DNA of 26,892 bases from Rhodocaloribacter sp964552015. GTDB lineage: Bacteria > Bacteroidota > Rhodothermia > Rhodothermales > ISCAR-4553. Shown here piece after piece: positions 15,923 to 23,662 of the stretch. The DNA lies in assembly GCA_964552015.1 (NCBI GenBank), contig CAZKFR010000046.1, positions 1 to 26,892 of the forward strand, read 5' to 3'. Both the position numbers and the translations under genes were made by a program. Under the pieces are notes generated by a model. It was not told the origin of the DNA and made no database searches. It saw only the letters and a list, made by a program, of their open reading frames with translations. Within the stretch, counting starts at the first letter, position 1; each line of letters begins with the position of its first letter.

Positions 15923-16140
15923 TCGCGCCCTTCCTCGATCCAGCGTCTCAGCGTTTCGGGCCCGGGAGCCCGCGCCGTAGTTTCCGTCCGCAGGCGATCC
16001 GCTTCTCGTAGCAGGGCCTCGGCTTCCTCCGGCGTTCGATGGGGTATCACCAGAACGTGTACGCCCCTCCCCTCTTCAACCGGAACGTCGACCGTAACGC
16101 GGCCCCTTCGGACCACGGCGTTGATCTGGATGGCATTCAT
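15919..16140 (-). CDS. vapB: VapB-type antitoxin
   Basis: A 73-residue protein (MNAIQINAVVRRGRVTVDVP) directly upstream of, and overlapping by 4 nt, the PIN-domain toxin gene. The first half has the alternating pattern of a small beta-type DNA-binding swap fold (RRGRVTVDVPVEEGRGVHVLVI), and the acidic C-terminal helix (PETLRRWIEEGRE) is the type that plugs a PIN active site. It should repress its own promoter and neutralise VapC. The gene is intact although the toxin is broken. The start is preceded by TCGGAAG. Family assignment rests on size, the overlap and the PIN neighbour more than on a strong motif. Confidence 0.72.
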   Translation of the reverse strand: MNAIQINAVVRRGRVTVDVPVEEGRGVHVLVIPHRTPEEAEALLREADRLRTETTARAPGPETLRRWIEEGRE

Positions 16141-16241
16141 GGCACTTCCGACAGATTTTTCGAACGTTTACGAGTTGTGCCCCTGTGGGTTCGTTCAGAC
16201 AGAAAATGGACTCTGCACGAAGCACGTCCTCGTTCACGATC

Positions 16242-16289
16242 GTCCCGCCCGGGTGTGAATCGTTTCAGCCGCCGCCTCCGGTCCAGGCC
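16242..16289. repeat. Direct repeat copy 2 flanking vapBC (NRDE 3' end, parental copy)
   Basis: The partner of 15434-15481. It contains the final codons and the stop (16265-16267) of the NRDE gene plus 23 bp of downstream spacer, so this is the parental copy. Between the copies lie only vapC and vapB with their spacers. Confidence 0.85.
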
Positions 16290-16909
16290 GGGGCCCAGTC
16301 GAGTTCGAAGGTCCAGGTAGCCGTCGGTCCGCCGCCGGGCGAATAGGTGCGCTCGGCGACGGTCGTCCGCCCGTCCGAGCGCACCAGGATGACGGTGGAG
16401 ACGCGGGTGCCATAGCCGGGGGCGCGGATGAAGATGCACGAGAGGGCGCGCTCCCATTCGGGTGCCAGGCCGGTCGCGGGTAGCTCCTCGTCGGGTGCCG
16501 GGGTGTCGTCGGCCAGCAGATCGAAACAGGCCTCCAGATCGGGCTCGCCCTCGGACAGTCGTTCCTCCAGCAGCGTCCGGGCCCGGACGACCTTCGGCCA
16601 GGGCGTGTCCAGCCGGGCATTGCTCAGCCCGTAAAGCCCCGGCGCCAGCACCTGCCGCCCGCACCGGTTGGAGAAGTAATGNNNNNNNNNNNNNNNNNNN
16701 NNNNNNNNNNNNNNNNNNNNNNNNNNNNNNNNNNNNNNNNNNNNNNNNNNNNNNNNNNNNNNNNNNNNNNNNNNNNNNNNNAGCAGGTCCGGCGCATCCG
16801 GCCAGAAGTGCATCGGGGCGGCGGGGCGATCCAGAAACTCATCCCGGTTACCGGCAAAGATGAACGGATACTCCGGGTGCTGGCGATAGCTGAAGACGAT
16901 CAGGCACAT
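16265..16909 (-). CDS. NRDE/TANGO2-family protein, interrupted by an assembly gap
   Basis: The N-terminus MCLIVFSYRQHPEYPFIFAG followed by NRDEF gives the family its name, and AAPMHFWPDAPDL follows. After the gap the C-terminal part resumes with HYFSNRCG, GLYGLSNARLDTPWPKV and a terminal beta-rich region. Both halves match the same family in the right order, so it is one gene. Visible residues plus the 34 covered by N total 214, whereas I recall bacterial relatives of about 250-260, so the true gap is probably longer than 100 bases. Human TANGO2 and bacterial relatives have been linked to lipid, haem or redox metabolism, but the reaction is unknown. The start is 9 bp after the small lipoprotein gene, so the two are probably co-transcribed. 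Confidence 0.85.
   Translation of the reverse strand: MCLIVFSYRQHPEYPFIFAGNRDEFLDRPAAPMHFWPDAPDLXXXXXXXXXXXXXXXXXXXXXXXXXXXXXXXXXXHYFSNRCGRQVLAPGLYGLSNARLDTPWPKVVRARTLLEERLSEGEPDLEACFDLLADDTPAPDEELPATGLAPEWERALSCIFIRAPGYGTRVSTVILVRSDGRTTVAERTYSPGGGPTATWTFELDWAPAWTGGGG
16682..16781. other. Assembly gap (100 N)
   Basis: Exactly 100 N, a default placeholder length. It falls inside the NRDE gene and the true missing length is not known. Confidence 0.98.
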
Positions 16910-16918
16910 GGGGCGCGC

Positions 16919-17344
16919 TCACCCGCCCGAGGGGGCGGCCATCCGGCGGGTCGCCGTCATGGCAAACGTTCCAAACCCTTCGACGTCGACCTCCCCGGTC
17001 ATCGTATCGCCCGAGAGGGTCGCTTCCCCTCGCAACGGGGTCTCGCGTCCCTCGATGTTGACCCGCGCAACAAAGGAGAAGACGTCTCCCTCCAACCGGG
17101 CCTCCTCGAGGGGCACCGTCTGTCCCAGCACGTCCACCACCATCCGGCCGCCCAGGTGTCCGTCCTCGAAGGTAATGACCAGCGTGCCGGGCGCATCCCC
17201 CTGCGGCGTATTCTTGACGACGTAGGCCCAGGTTCCCACGACGGCGGGCGTCCGGGCGCTCTTGCCGAGCATCCCACACCCACTTCCCAGCAAACCCACT
17301 ACCAGCACCAGCGTCCACCAGCCCCCACGATTCCGTTTGTTCAT
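16919..17344 (-). CDS. Small lipoprotein of unknown function
   Basis: A 141-residue protein. It starts MNKRNRGGWW, followed by a hydrophobic segment and GLLGSGC, a lenient lipobox. The mature part has alternating short strands (GTWAYVV, GTLVITFEDGHLGGRMVVDV, SGDTMTGEVDVEGFGTFAMTATR), a pattern seen in small lipocalin-like or extracellular beta-barrel domains that often open with GTW. I do not recognise a named family. The ATG at 17344 is preceded by CGGAGAAG, a good ribosome-binding site. It sits 9 bp upstream of the NRDE gene and 85 bp downstream of mnmM, so it may begin its own transcription unit or continue the mnmM one. Confidence 0.7.
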   Translation of the reverse strand: MNKRNRGGWWTLVLVVGLLGSGCGMLGKSARTPAVVGTWAYVVKNTPQGDAPGTLVITFEDGHLGGRMVVDVLGQTVPLEEARLEGDVFSFVARVNIEGRETPLRGEATLSGDTMTGEVDVEGFGTFAMTATRRMAAPSGG

Positions 17345-17429
17345 ATGCTTCTCCGAGGTTGAGCGAAACGAATCGGCTGGCGCAATTTCCCTCATTTTCC
17401 TGCCGATTGCAATGCCGGGTGTCGCAGGC

Positions 17430-18020
17430 TCACGGTCGGGATCGCCCGGGTTCGTGCTTCACGACGGCCAGCAGCCAGGGCGGGCGGTTCGGACGGTTGA
17501 GCAGGTCGTAGCGGGTCGCCAGGTACGCGTGGGCGTCGAGGCGGGCCGCCCAGGCCCGCACGGCGTCGGCCTCCTCGGCCCCGCCCGGATGCCCGGGATA
17601 GACGACCACCGCCAGCACGCCGCCCGGACGCAACACGTCGAGGGCGGCATCGAGCGCCGGGAGCGTGGTAACCGCCGTCGTGATACGACCTTTATCCCCG
17701 CCGGGGAGATAGCCCAGGTTGAACATCACCGCGGCCACTCGCCCCTGTACATGGGCCGGGAGCACCTCGCGCAGGGCCTCGTGCCCCCGGGCAAAGAGCG
17801 TCACCTGATCGGACAGGCCCGCTCCGGCCAGTCGCGCCCGCGTACGGCGGATGGCTTCCTCCTGCACGTCGAAGCCATACACATGGCCGTCCGCACCCAC
17901 CTGCCGTGCCAGAAACACCGTGTCATGCCCGTTGCCCACCGTCGCATCGACGGCCACGTCGCCGGGTGTGAGCACGGCGGCCACGAGTTCTTTTGCCCGA
18001 TCCAGCGGCCTGACCAGCAT
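17430..18020 (-). CDS. mnmM: tRNA methyltransferase MnmM (YtqB family)
   Basis: A 196-residue class I SAM-dependent methyltransferase. The motifs are DATVGNGHDTVFLA (25-38, SAM-binding loop), VYGFDVQEEAI (47-57) and FNLGYLPGGDK (100-110), the last being the mark of the YtqB/rRNA_methylase family. The B. subtilis member was renamed MnmM; it adds the last methyl to form mnm5s2U at the wobble position of tRNAs. The full length agrees with the family. A ribosome-binding site GAGGAA overlaps the stop of the upstream aldolase-like gene, 9 bp before the ATG, so the two are translated from one message. Confidence 0.85.
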   Translation of the reverse strand: MLVRPLDRAKELVAAVLTPGDVAVDATVGNGHDTVFLARQVGADGHVYGFDVQEEAIRRTRARLAGAGLSDQVTLFARGHEALREVLPAHVQGRVAAVMFNLGYLPGGDKGRITTAVTTLPALDAALDVLRPGGVLAVVVYPGHPGGAEEADAVRAWAARLDAHAYLATRYDLLNRPNRPPWLLAVVKHEPGRSRP

Positions 18021-18029
18021 CGTGGTTCC

Positions 18030-18703
18030 TCAAGCCTCCATGATTCCCCGATAGACCACCGGGCAGGGCGTGAGCCGGCAGGCCCCCTCGTGATACCGCG
18101 CCAGCACCGCGGCCGCGTCCTCGGCCGTGGCGCCGAACGCGACGACCCCGTCTTCGTGCCCTTTCATCACGAACAACCCGAGTCTCCGGGCCTGCGTTTC
18201 CCGAAACAGACGGGCCACCTCGGCCGCCATCTCGGGGGAGCCGTACGGCACGTCGGGGCGCGTCGCGGGCACGCCGAGCGTACGGGCCTGCTGCCAGATC
18301 TCCGGGCTGTGTACGTGAAACACCCACCGCACCTCTGCGGCGGCATCGTACACGGCCCCGTGCGTCATCGCCTCGGACGAGGGGAGGATCGGTCCGGCGG
18401 AAACGACCCGGTTGTGCGCCGGATCGTACGCCTCCACCACGGCGAAATGAGCCGGGGCCAGCGCCGGCAACCCGCCTGTCTGGGTACCCGTAATCACGAA
18501 GCGACGACGTCCCGGCGGGCGCTCCAGCGGCCCCAGCCGGCGGCTGACGTTGCCGTAGCCCGCCCCTTCGTATCGCGCCGCGTCCTGTCCGACGAGCCGT
18601 GCCTCCCAGAGCGTGCGCCGCCAGGCAGCCAGCTCACGTACCTGGCTCCAGAGCAACGGCGGCCCGGCCCGGTGCTCCACGACGAACTTGATGACGCCTT
18701 CGG
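18030..18703 (-). CDS. Class II aldolase/adducin-family protein, start in assembly gap
   Basis: About 224 residues are visible, beginning EGVIKF immediately at the gap. The class II aldolase fold is indicated by GYGNVSRR, FVITGTQTGG, a Glu in SSEAMTHGAVY, the metal-binding HVHSPEIW pair of histidines and MKGHEDGVVAFG with the third His. Relatives split or rearrange sugar phosphates (fuculose- and ribulose-phosphate enzymes, MtnB) using Zn or similar. The metal ligands are present, so it should be an active enzyme; the substrate is not clear. Only a few N-terminal residues seem to be lost in the gap. It precedes mnmM by 9 bp. Confidence 0.82.
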
Positions 18704-18803
18704 NNNNNNNNNNNNNNNNNNNNNNNNNNNNNNNNNNNNNNNNNNNNNNNNNNNNNNNNNNNNNNNNNNNNNNNNNNNNNNNNNNNNNNNNNNNNNNNNN
18801 NNN
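18704..18803. other. Assembly gap (100 N)
   Basis: A 100-N placeholder between the esterase and the aldolase-like gene. It hides the esterase stop and the aldolase start; the apparent single frame running through it is an artefact of two complete domain families meeting at the gap. Confidence 0.98.
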
Positions 18804-19526
18804 GATCTTACCGAGAAAATACGGCAGCATCTTCCGCCACGTCGGCCAGTCGTGCGGCATGTCGTGGCCCCACAGATCCAGTTCGTGCGGGATCCCCTTC
18901 GTGTGCAGGATCCAGGAGAAATGCTGCGAGGCACCCGGATTCTCGTAGTTCCCCTGCCCCGTCGCCAGGATGATGCGCTTCCGGCGAAGCTGGTTCAGGA
19001 TGTATTCATCCTCCAGGTTGGCGACGTAGTGGACGGGAGAGTTGAAGTACACGTCCTCGTCCCAGTAGCCCCGGGTGTAGTCGGTCAGGTCGTACGACCC
19101 GCTCATGCCGATGGTGCCGGCAAACAGGTCCGGCCGGCGAAACAGGCTGTTGACGGCATGCAACGCCCCGAGGGAGGCCCCGGCCGTCACGATGGGCACC
19201 GCGCCACGGCAATCCGAGTGGATGAAGGGCACCACCTCGTCGGCCACGTAGGCGTTGTACTGCTGGTGCCGGATGGCCTTGTGGCGCGGGTCCATGTGGT
19301 CGTTGAGCCAGCTCTCCCGGTTGATGCTGTTGATCGAGTACACCTTGCACCGGCCGCTCTCGATGTGCGGCGCGATGGCGTCGATCAGGTGGAAGCGCTC
19401 GTATTCGAGAAAGTCGGCGGCGGCCGTCGGGAAGAGCAGGACGGCGTATCCGTAGTGGCCGTACGCCACGATCTCCATGTCTTTGTTGAGGCGGGGGCTC
19501 CACCAGGTATGTATTTCCCGTCGCAT
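18804..19526 (-). CDS. Esterase-family alpha/beta hydrolase, 3' end in gap
   Basis: 241 residues are visible from MRREIHTWWSPRL, ending at PYFLGKI where the gap begins. The fold is that of the esterase (PF00756-like) family: VLLFPTAAADFLEYER near the N-terminus, nucleophile motif GASLGA (Ser 118), NLEDEYIL with a candidate acidic residue and HDMPHDW with the candidate His near the end. These proteins cleave short acyl esters, and I believe this subgroup is close to full length at about 245 residues, so only the last few codons are missing. It has no signal peptide. An AT-richer upstream region with a 14-bp palindrome precedes it. Confidence 0.82.
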
Positions 19527-19675
19527 GCGTGCTTGGTATCAGGCTGTTCGTAGCAAGGTCGAAATGCAATGCGCGGCCGCGCTCCCCGTCGGAACGCAGG
19601 CCGCGCTGTCCGAAAACTACACCCTTTCCGGAAAGGCTACGTCATTCGAATATCAGAATTTGTCGAATTCAGGCG
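19527..19675. promoter_or_regulatory. Intergenic region with palindrome and inverted repeat
   Basis: This 149-bp spacer lies between the coiled-coil lipoprotein stop and the esterase start. It holds a perfect 14-bp palindrome CCTTTCCGGAAAGG (19623-19636), an inverted repeat GCGCGGCC/GGCCGCGC (19571-19578 with 19599-19606) and a stretch at 19640-19675 clearly richer in A/T than its surroundings, where a promoter for the esterase would be expected. No confident -35/-10 pair was found. The inverted repeat lacks a T tract on either strand. Confidence 0.4.
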
Positions 19676-20578
19676 TCAATCGTGCCGTGCGGCACGGTGC
19701 AGGGCCTCGAGATCGTCGTAGTCGACGGCCTCGAGCACGTCCTCGAGCACATCGTCGTCGAGGTCCTCGCCGGTGAGTTCGTAGCTGACGACGAAACGGT
19801 CGGCCACGATCACCTCGGCCTCGAACCGGTCCGGCCCGTGCCGGCGTTCCAGCTTCTGATGGGCGGGGTAGCCGCGGTACGGGCGGGTGTACTCGAACCC
19901 GTCAGCTCCTTCGCGGTCGATCTGCACGTCGAGCCAGTCGATGCCGGCACGCGCGATGCCACGGAGGGTGCCCAGGTCCACGATCGTCACCTTCAGGCGC
20001 CGCCCGCCGCCCTCGTAGACGGCCTCCACCGACGCCACCCGGATCCCCAGGGCACCGGCCCGCTCGCCCTCCACGTCGACCTGCCGCAGGCCGTCGATGC
20101 GATCCGGGAGCAGGTCACGGAGCTTGCGCCAGTCGACCGGCTCGACCCCGTCGCCGAGGTCCTCGACGACACCGGCCACCTGCTCCCCGAGGCGCCGCAT
20201 CTGCTCGCCCAGTTCTTCCACCGCCTCCTCCAGCGGACGGCGGTCTTCCGGGAAGGCGTCTTCCCACGCTTCGAAGGCTTCGTCGCGTGCTGCGCGGGCA
20301 CGGTCCCACGCCTCCTCGATACGTTCCCGCTGGTTGCGTTCGAGCCGCCGCCGCTGTTGTTCGGCCTCACGCCAGGCCTGCTCGGCGTCGGAGCGGGCCT
20401 CCTCGGCCCTTCGTCGCGCCTCGCCGGAGGCGTCGCGGGCGGCTTCCCGGGCGGCCTCGGCCATGGCCTCATACCGGTCGGCGGCCCGCTCCACCGCCCG
20501 GCGCGCCTCATCTTCCGGACCGCCACAGGCCGCCAGTACGAGCAACAGCCCGGCCGCCATCAGCATCCATCGTTCCAT
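19676..20578 (-). CDS. Lipoprotein with long charged coiled coil
   Basis: A 300-residue protein with a short lipoprotein signal (lipobox LAAC, Cys 18). Residues about 20-130 are extremely rich in Ala, Glu and Arg and read as continuous heptad-type helix. After a DWRKLRDLLPDRI segment the C-terminal half (about 150-300) is a mixed alpha/beta domain, with VKVTI-like strands, EYTRPYRGYPAHQKLER and FVVSYELTGEDLDDDVLEDVLEAVDYDDLEAL near the end. I do not recognise the family. The ATG at 20578 is set by a strong GAGAGGAGGA ribosome-binding site. It is probably an envelope-anchored sensor or binding protein, but this is inference. It follows the DUF6263-like gene by 107 bp with a hairpin between. 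Confidence 0.75.
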   Translation of the reverse strand: MERWMLMAAGLLLVLAACGGPEDEARRAVERAADRYEAMAEAAREAARDASGEARRRAEEARSDAEQAWREAEQQRRRLERNQRERIEEAWDRARAARDEAFEAWEDAFPEDRRPLEEAVEELGEQMRRLGEQVAGVVEDLGDGVEPVDWRKLRDLLPDRIDGLRQVDVEGERAGALGIRVASVEAVYEGGGRRLKVTIVDLGTLRGIARAGIDWLDVQIDREGADGFEYTRPYRGYPAHQKLERRHGPDRFEAEVIVADRFVVSYELTGEDLDDDVLEDVLEAVDYDDLEALHRAARHD

Positions 20579-20628
20579 AGTCCTCCTCTCGAAGGGTCGT
20601 TGCCGTCTTACACGGCCCCCGTAAACAC

Positions 20629-20664
20629 GCGGTGCCTTCCCCGTCTCTACGGAGAAGGCACCGC
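20629..20664 (-). terminator. Hairpin after the DUF6263-like gene
   Basis: An 11-bp perfect stem (GCGGTGCCTTC at 20629-20639 with 20654-20664) has a 14-nt loop that can pair further. It lies 21 bp after the DUF6263-like stop. On the minus strand it is followed by GTGTTTAC rather than a T run, so it may terminate only partly. Confidence 0.5.
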
Positions 20665-20685
20665 TTTGTGTCATCGAGGAGGACG

Positions 20686-21471
20686 TCACTTCTCCATCGT
20701 GACCATCGTCTTCGTCGTGAGCACGAGCGGCCAGGTCATGGCCCCGTCGTTGACCACCATGTCGCCGGAGACCTCCTGCTCGGACGTAGCCTCGACGATC
20801 AGCCCCGTCGAGACGTCCATCACAGCCGTCCCCTTCTGCGTTCCGGTGATGTCGAACTCGATCTGCATACCGCCCATGTTGACCGGCCCGTCGGCGTCGG
20901 GCAGGATTTTCCCCTCCATCTCGAGTGCGGCCCGGTTGCCCTCGAGCCCGGCCAGGCGGTAGTTCGTCGTCACCTTCAACGGCAACCCGGAGCGGACGCT
21001 CACCTCCCGGCTCCAGGTGTCGCCCACGGCCACGTCTTCCTCCGGATAGATGGCAAACATGGATTCCATCTGCGAGGTCATGGCTTCCTCGCCGAACTGT
21101 CCCCGGAGGCTCTGCTCGATCTGCCCCCGCATGGTCTCGTCGATTTCACCGTACTGCGCGAGCATACGCTCGAGCATGTCGTCGACGCCTTTCACCTCGA
21201 GCACCTTGCCCATGGGATCGAGCTTCATCGTCATGCTCTGTCCTACGAGCGCGGAGAAGCCCCGGGCCTGCATGGGAACGGTCTCCGGCGGGTTTTCCGA
21301 GTCGTAGCTGATCGCTCCCATCGGCCCTTCCTGCTCGAACCGGACGCGGTAGTAGGTCATGCGCACCTCGAAGGCCTCGTCGCTGGCCGAAAGCACGTCG
21401 AACCGGTACCCGAGTTCGATCTTGTTCTTCACGTTCTGCTCCTGCCCCATCACGACCTGGTTCACGGTCTG
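20686..21471 (-). CDS. DUF6263-like secreted protein, 5' end in assembly gap
   Basis: 262 residues are visible, running into the gap with QTVNQVVMGQEQNVKNK; the frame is open there, so the signal peptide and first strands are missing. The pattern of alternating strands, VVMGQEQN, FEVRMTYYRVRF, SMTMKLDPMGKVLEVKG, VGDTWSREV and the late GTAVMDVSTGLIVEATSEQEV is what I associate with DUF6263, a family of secreted or envelope proteins of unknown function common in Bacteroidota-like genomes. A Met-rich helical insert (DMLERMLAQY to MESMFAIYPEED) lies in the middle. No catalytic residues can be assigned. It lies downstream of glgB across the gap. Confidence 0.72.
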   Translation of the reverse strand, partial: QTVNQVVMGQEQNVKNKIELGYRFDVLSASDEAFEVRMTYYRVRFEQEGPMGAISYDSENPPETVPMQARGFSALVGQSMTMKLDPMGKVLEVKGVDDMLERMLAQYGEIDETMRGQIEQSLRGQFGEEAMTSQMESMFAIYPEEDVAVGDTWSREVSVRSGLPLKVTTNYRLAGLEGNRAALEMEGKILPDADGPVNMGGMQIEFDITGTQKGTAVMDVSTGLIVEATSEQEVSGDMVVNDGAMTWPLVLTTKTMVTMEK

Positions 21472-21571
21472 NNNNNNNNNNNNNNNNNNNNNNNNNNNNN
21501 NNNNNNNNNNNNNNNNNNNNNNNNNNNNNNNNNNNNNNNNNNNNNNNNNNNNNNNNNNNNNNNNNNNNNNN
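21472..21571. other. Assembly gap (100 N)
   Basis: A 100-N placeholder just downstream of the glgB stop; it hides the start of the DUF6263-like gene and any spacer or promoter between the two. Confidence 0.98.
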
Positions 21572-21573
21572 CG

Positions 21574-23571
21574 TCAGGAAGTTTTCCGGCGCGACGCGGC
21601 CTTACCTGTTCCTTCCGCCTTTTTCTGCCCTGCGCTTGTCGAGCGCTTTGTGCCGCGCCGGGTCTTTTTCGGGGCCGGCTCCGCTTCGAACACCAGCGCG
21701 CCCAGCGGCGGCAGGGTCAGCCGGATGGACCGGTCGCGCCCGTGCATCGGCTCGGCCTCGGCCTCGACGCGCTCGACCAGGCCCACGCCGCTGCCGCCGT
21801 ACGTGGGCGCATCGCTGTTGAGAACCTGCCGCCACGGTCCCTCGCCCGGCACCCCGATGCGGTAGTCGGTCCGGGGTACGGGCGTACAGTTGAGCACGAA
21901 CAGGAGCGTCTGCGCCCCGTCCGTGCGCAGGTAGGCAAAGACGCTCTGCTGGTAGTCGTCCAGGACGACCCACTCGAAGCCGCCCGGCTCATCGTTCCAC
22001 AGGGCCGGGTGGGTCCGATACAGCGAGAACAGGTCCTGCGTCCACCGGTAGACGCCGGCGTGAAGCGGGTCGTCGAGCAGGTGCCAGTCGAGTTCAGCGT
22101 CATGGTTCCACTCCCGTTCCTGCCCGAACTCGCCGCCCATGAACAGCAGTTTCTTGCCGGGATGCCCGACCATGTGGGCATAGAGTAACCGGAGGCCCGC
22201 CGCCTTCTGCCAGGCATCTCCCGGCATCTTGCCCCAGAGCGACCCTTTGCCGTGCACCACCTCGTCGTGCGAGAAGGGCAGCATGTAGTGCTCCGAGTAG
22301 GCATAGACCATCGAGAAGGTAAACTTGTCGTGGTGGAACTTGCGGTAGAGCGGGTCCTGCCGCATGAATTCGAGCACATCGTGCATCCAGCCCATGTTCC
22401 ATTTGTAGAGGAAGCCCAGCCCCCCTTCCCAGGTCGGGTGGCTCACCTTGGGCCAGGCCGTCGATTCCTCGGCGATCATCATCACCTCGGGGAAGCGGGC
22501 GTAGGCCGCCTCGTTGACCGATTTGAGGAGGCTTATGGCCTCGAGGTTCTCCCGGCCTCCATACCGGTTGGGCCGCCACTCGTTGCGCGAGTAGTCCCGG
22601 TAGAGCATCGAGGCGACGGCGTCGAAGCGCAGGCCGTCGGCGTGGTAGCGGTCGAGCCAGAACAGGGCGTTGGAGATGAGGAAGTTGCGGACGCCGGGCT
22701 TGTTGTAGTCGAAGACGTACGTGCCCCAGTCGGGGTGATAGCGCATCAGGGGGTCGTCGTACTCGTAGAGCGTGGAGCCGTCGAAGAAGACGAGGCCCTG
22801 CGGGTCGGTGGCGAAGTGGGCGGGAACCCAGTCGAGGATCACGCCGATACCGCGCTGGTGCAGGTAGTCGATCAGGTACATCAGGTCCTGCGGCGTGCCG
22901 TAGCGGTAGGTGGGCGCGTAGTAACCGACGACCTGGTAGCCCCAGGACGGATAGTACGGGTGCTCCATCACCGGAAGGAGTTCCACGTGGGTGAAGCCCA
23001 GGCACTCGACGTGATCGGCCAGCGGCTCGGCGATCTCGCGGTACGAATAGGTCGTCCCGTCCGGCTTCCGGCGCCACGAGCCCAGATGCACCTCGTAGGC
23101 GGCCACCGGCTGGCCGAGCCCGGAGGGCCCGCGGCGGCTCCGCATCCACGCCTCGTCGCCCCAGGTATAATCCAGTTCCGTGACGATGGACGACAGGCCC
23201 GCCACCGGACTGCCGGCGGGCACGGGCGCTTCGATCCGAAAGGCATAGGGATCCGTCTTGTCCGCGTGAAAATAGCCGCGCTGGATGCGGTACTTGTAGT
23301 GGTGCCCCGGACGCGCTCCCTCGACGTAGCCCTGCCAGAGCCCGGCCCAGCCGCCTACTTTCTCCAGGGGGTGCGCCCCCGGATTCCAGCCGTTGAAGTC
23401 CCCGATGACGGCGACGTAGTCCGCGTGCGGGGCCCAGACGGCGAACCAGGTGCCACGCTCGTCCGGGTGGGCCCCCAGCCGGCGATAACTCTCGAAGTGC
23501 TCGCCGGCAAGCCAGCGGTCGAAATCGTCCTGCGTGAACCAGTCCATACGATGCGTCTGAATGGCTTCCAT
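21574..23571 (-). CDS. glgB: 1,4-alpha-glucan branching enzyme
   Basis: A 665-residue GH13 enzyme that cuts alpha-1,4 glucan and rejoins it as an alpha-1,6 branch during glycogen synthesis. Residues about 15-125 form the CBM48 domain (YRRLGAHP, VIGDFNGWNP); the extra N1 module of longer forms is missing. The catalytic barrel shows GYQVVGYYAPTYRYGTP (211-227), GLRFDAVASML with nucleophile Asp 317, AEEST with acid Glu 368 and SHDEVVHGKGS with Asp 436. The C-terminal beta domain is followed by a Lys/Arg/Ser/Thr-rich tail of about 33 residues (from APKKTRRG). ATG at 23571 is used; ATG at 23547 is the alternative. No other glycogen gene is nearby. The complete stop lies 3 bp from the gap. Confidence 0.95.
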   Translation of the reverse strand: MEAIQTHRMDWFTQDDFDRWLAGEHFESYRRLGAHPDERGTWFAVWAPHADYVAVIGDFNGWNPGAHPLEKVGGWAGLWQGYVEGARPGHHYKYRIQRGYFHADKTDPYAFRIEAPVPAGSPVAGLSSIVTELDYTWGDEAWMRSRRGPSGLGQPVAAYEVHLGSWRRKPDGTTYSYREIAEPLADHVECLGFTHVELLPVMEHPYYPSWGYQVVGYYAPTYRYGTPQDLMYLIDYLHQRGIGVILDWVPAHFATDPQGLVFFDGSTLYEYDDPLMRYHPDWGTYVFDYNKPGVRNFLISNALFWLDRYHADGLRFDAVASMLYRDYSRNEWRPNRYGGRENLEAISLLKSVNEAAYARFPEVMMIAEESTAWPKVSHPTWEGGLGFLYKWNMGWMHDVLEFMRQDPLYRKFHHDKFTFSMVYAYSEHYMLPFSHDEVVHGKGSLWGKMPGDAWQKAAGLRLLYAHMVGHPGKKLLFMGGEFGQEREWNHDAELDWHLLDDPLHAGVYRWTQDLFSLYRTHPALWNDEPGGFEWVVLDDYQQSVFAYLRTDGAQTLLFVLNCTPVPRTDYRIGVPGEGPWRQVLNSDAPTYGGSGVGLVERVEAEAEPMHGRDRSIRLTLPPLGALVFEAEPAPKKTRRGTKRSTSAGQKKAEGTGKAASRRKTS

Positions 23572-23614
23572 GACAGATCGGGGCGCTGTACCCGCCACGC
23601 CCCTGGCGAGGAGG

Positions 23615-23647
23615 CCAAGGTAGGGGCAAAGGCAGGGATGGAGCAAC
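23615..23647 (-). promoter_or_regulatory. Candidate Bacteroidota-type promoter of glgB
   Basis: On the minus strand GTTG (23644-23647) is followed, 21 nt after the TTG, by TACCTTGG (23615-23622). This resembles the TTG / TAnnTTTG layout of Bacteroidota housekeeping promoters. It lies 44 bp upstream of the glgB start, in the 91-bp spacer after queE. Recognised by eye; one base of the -7 box differs. Confidence 0.35.
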
Positions 23648-23662
23648 CCCGGCCCGGCGGCA

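Noticed and set aside
16682..16781. The three N runs as masked repeats or a CRISPR-like array
   Set aside because: Each is exactly 100 N, the default scaffold gap, and no repeat sequence is visible at their edges.
18030..19526. Apparent single 498-residue esterase-aldolase fusion
   Set aside because: The joining region is entirely N. The esterase is near its usual end and the aldolase near its usual start, so two genes are more likely than a fusion.
17262..19553. 763-codon plus-strand open frame crossing an N gap
   Set aside because: Antisense to mnmM, the aldolase-like protein and the esterase; it stays open only because N is read through.
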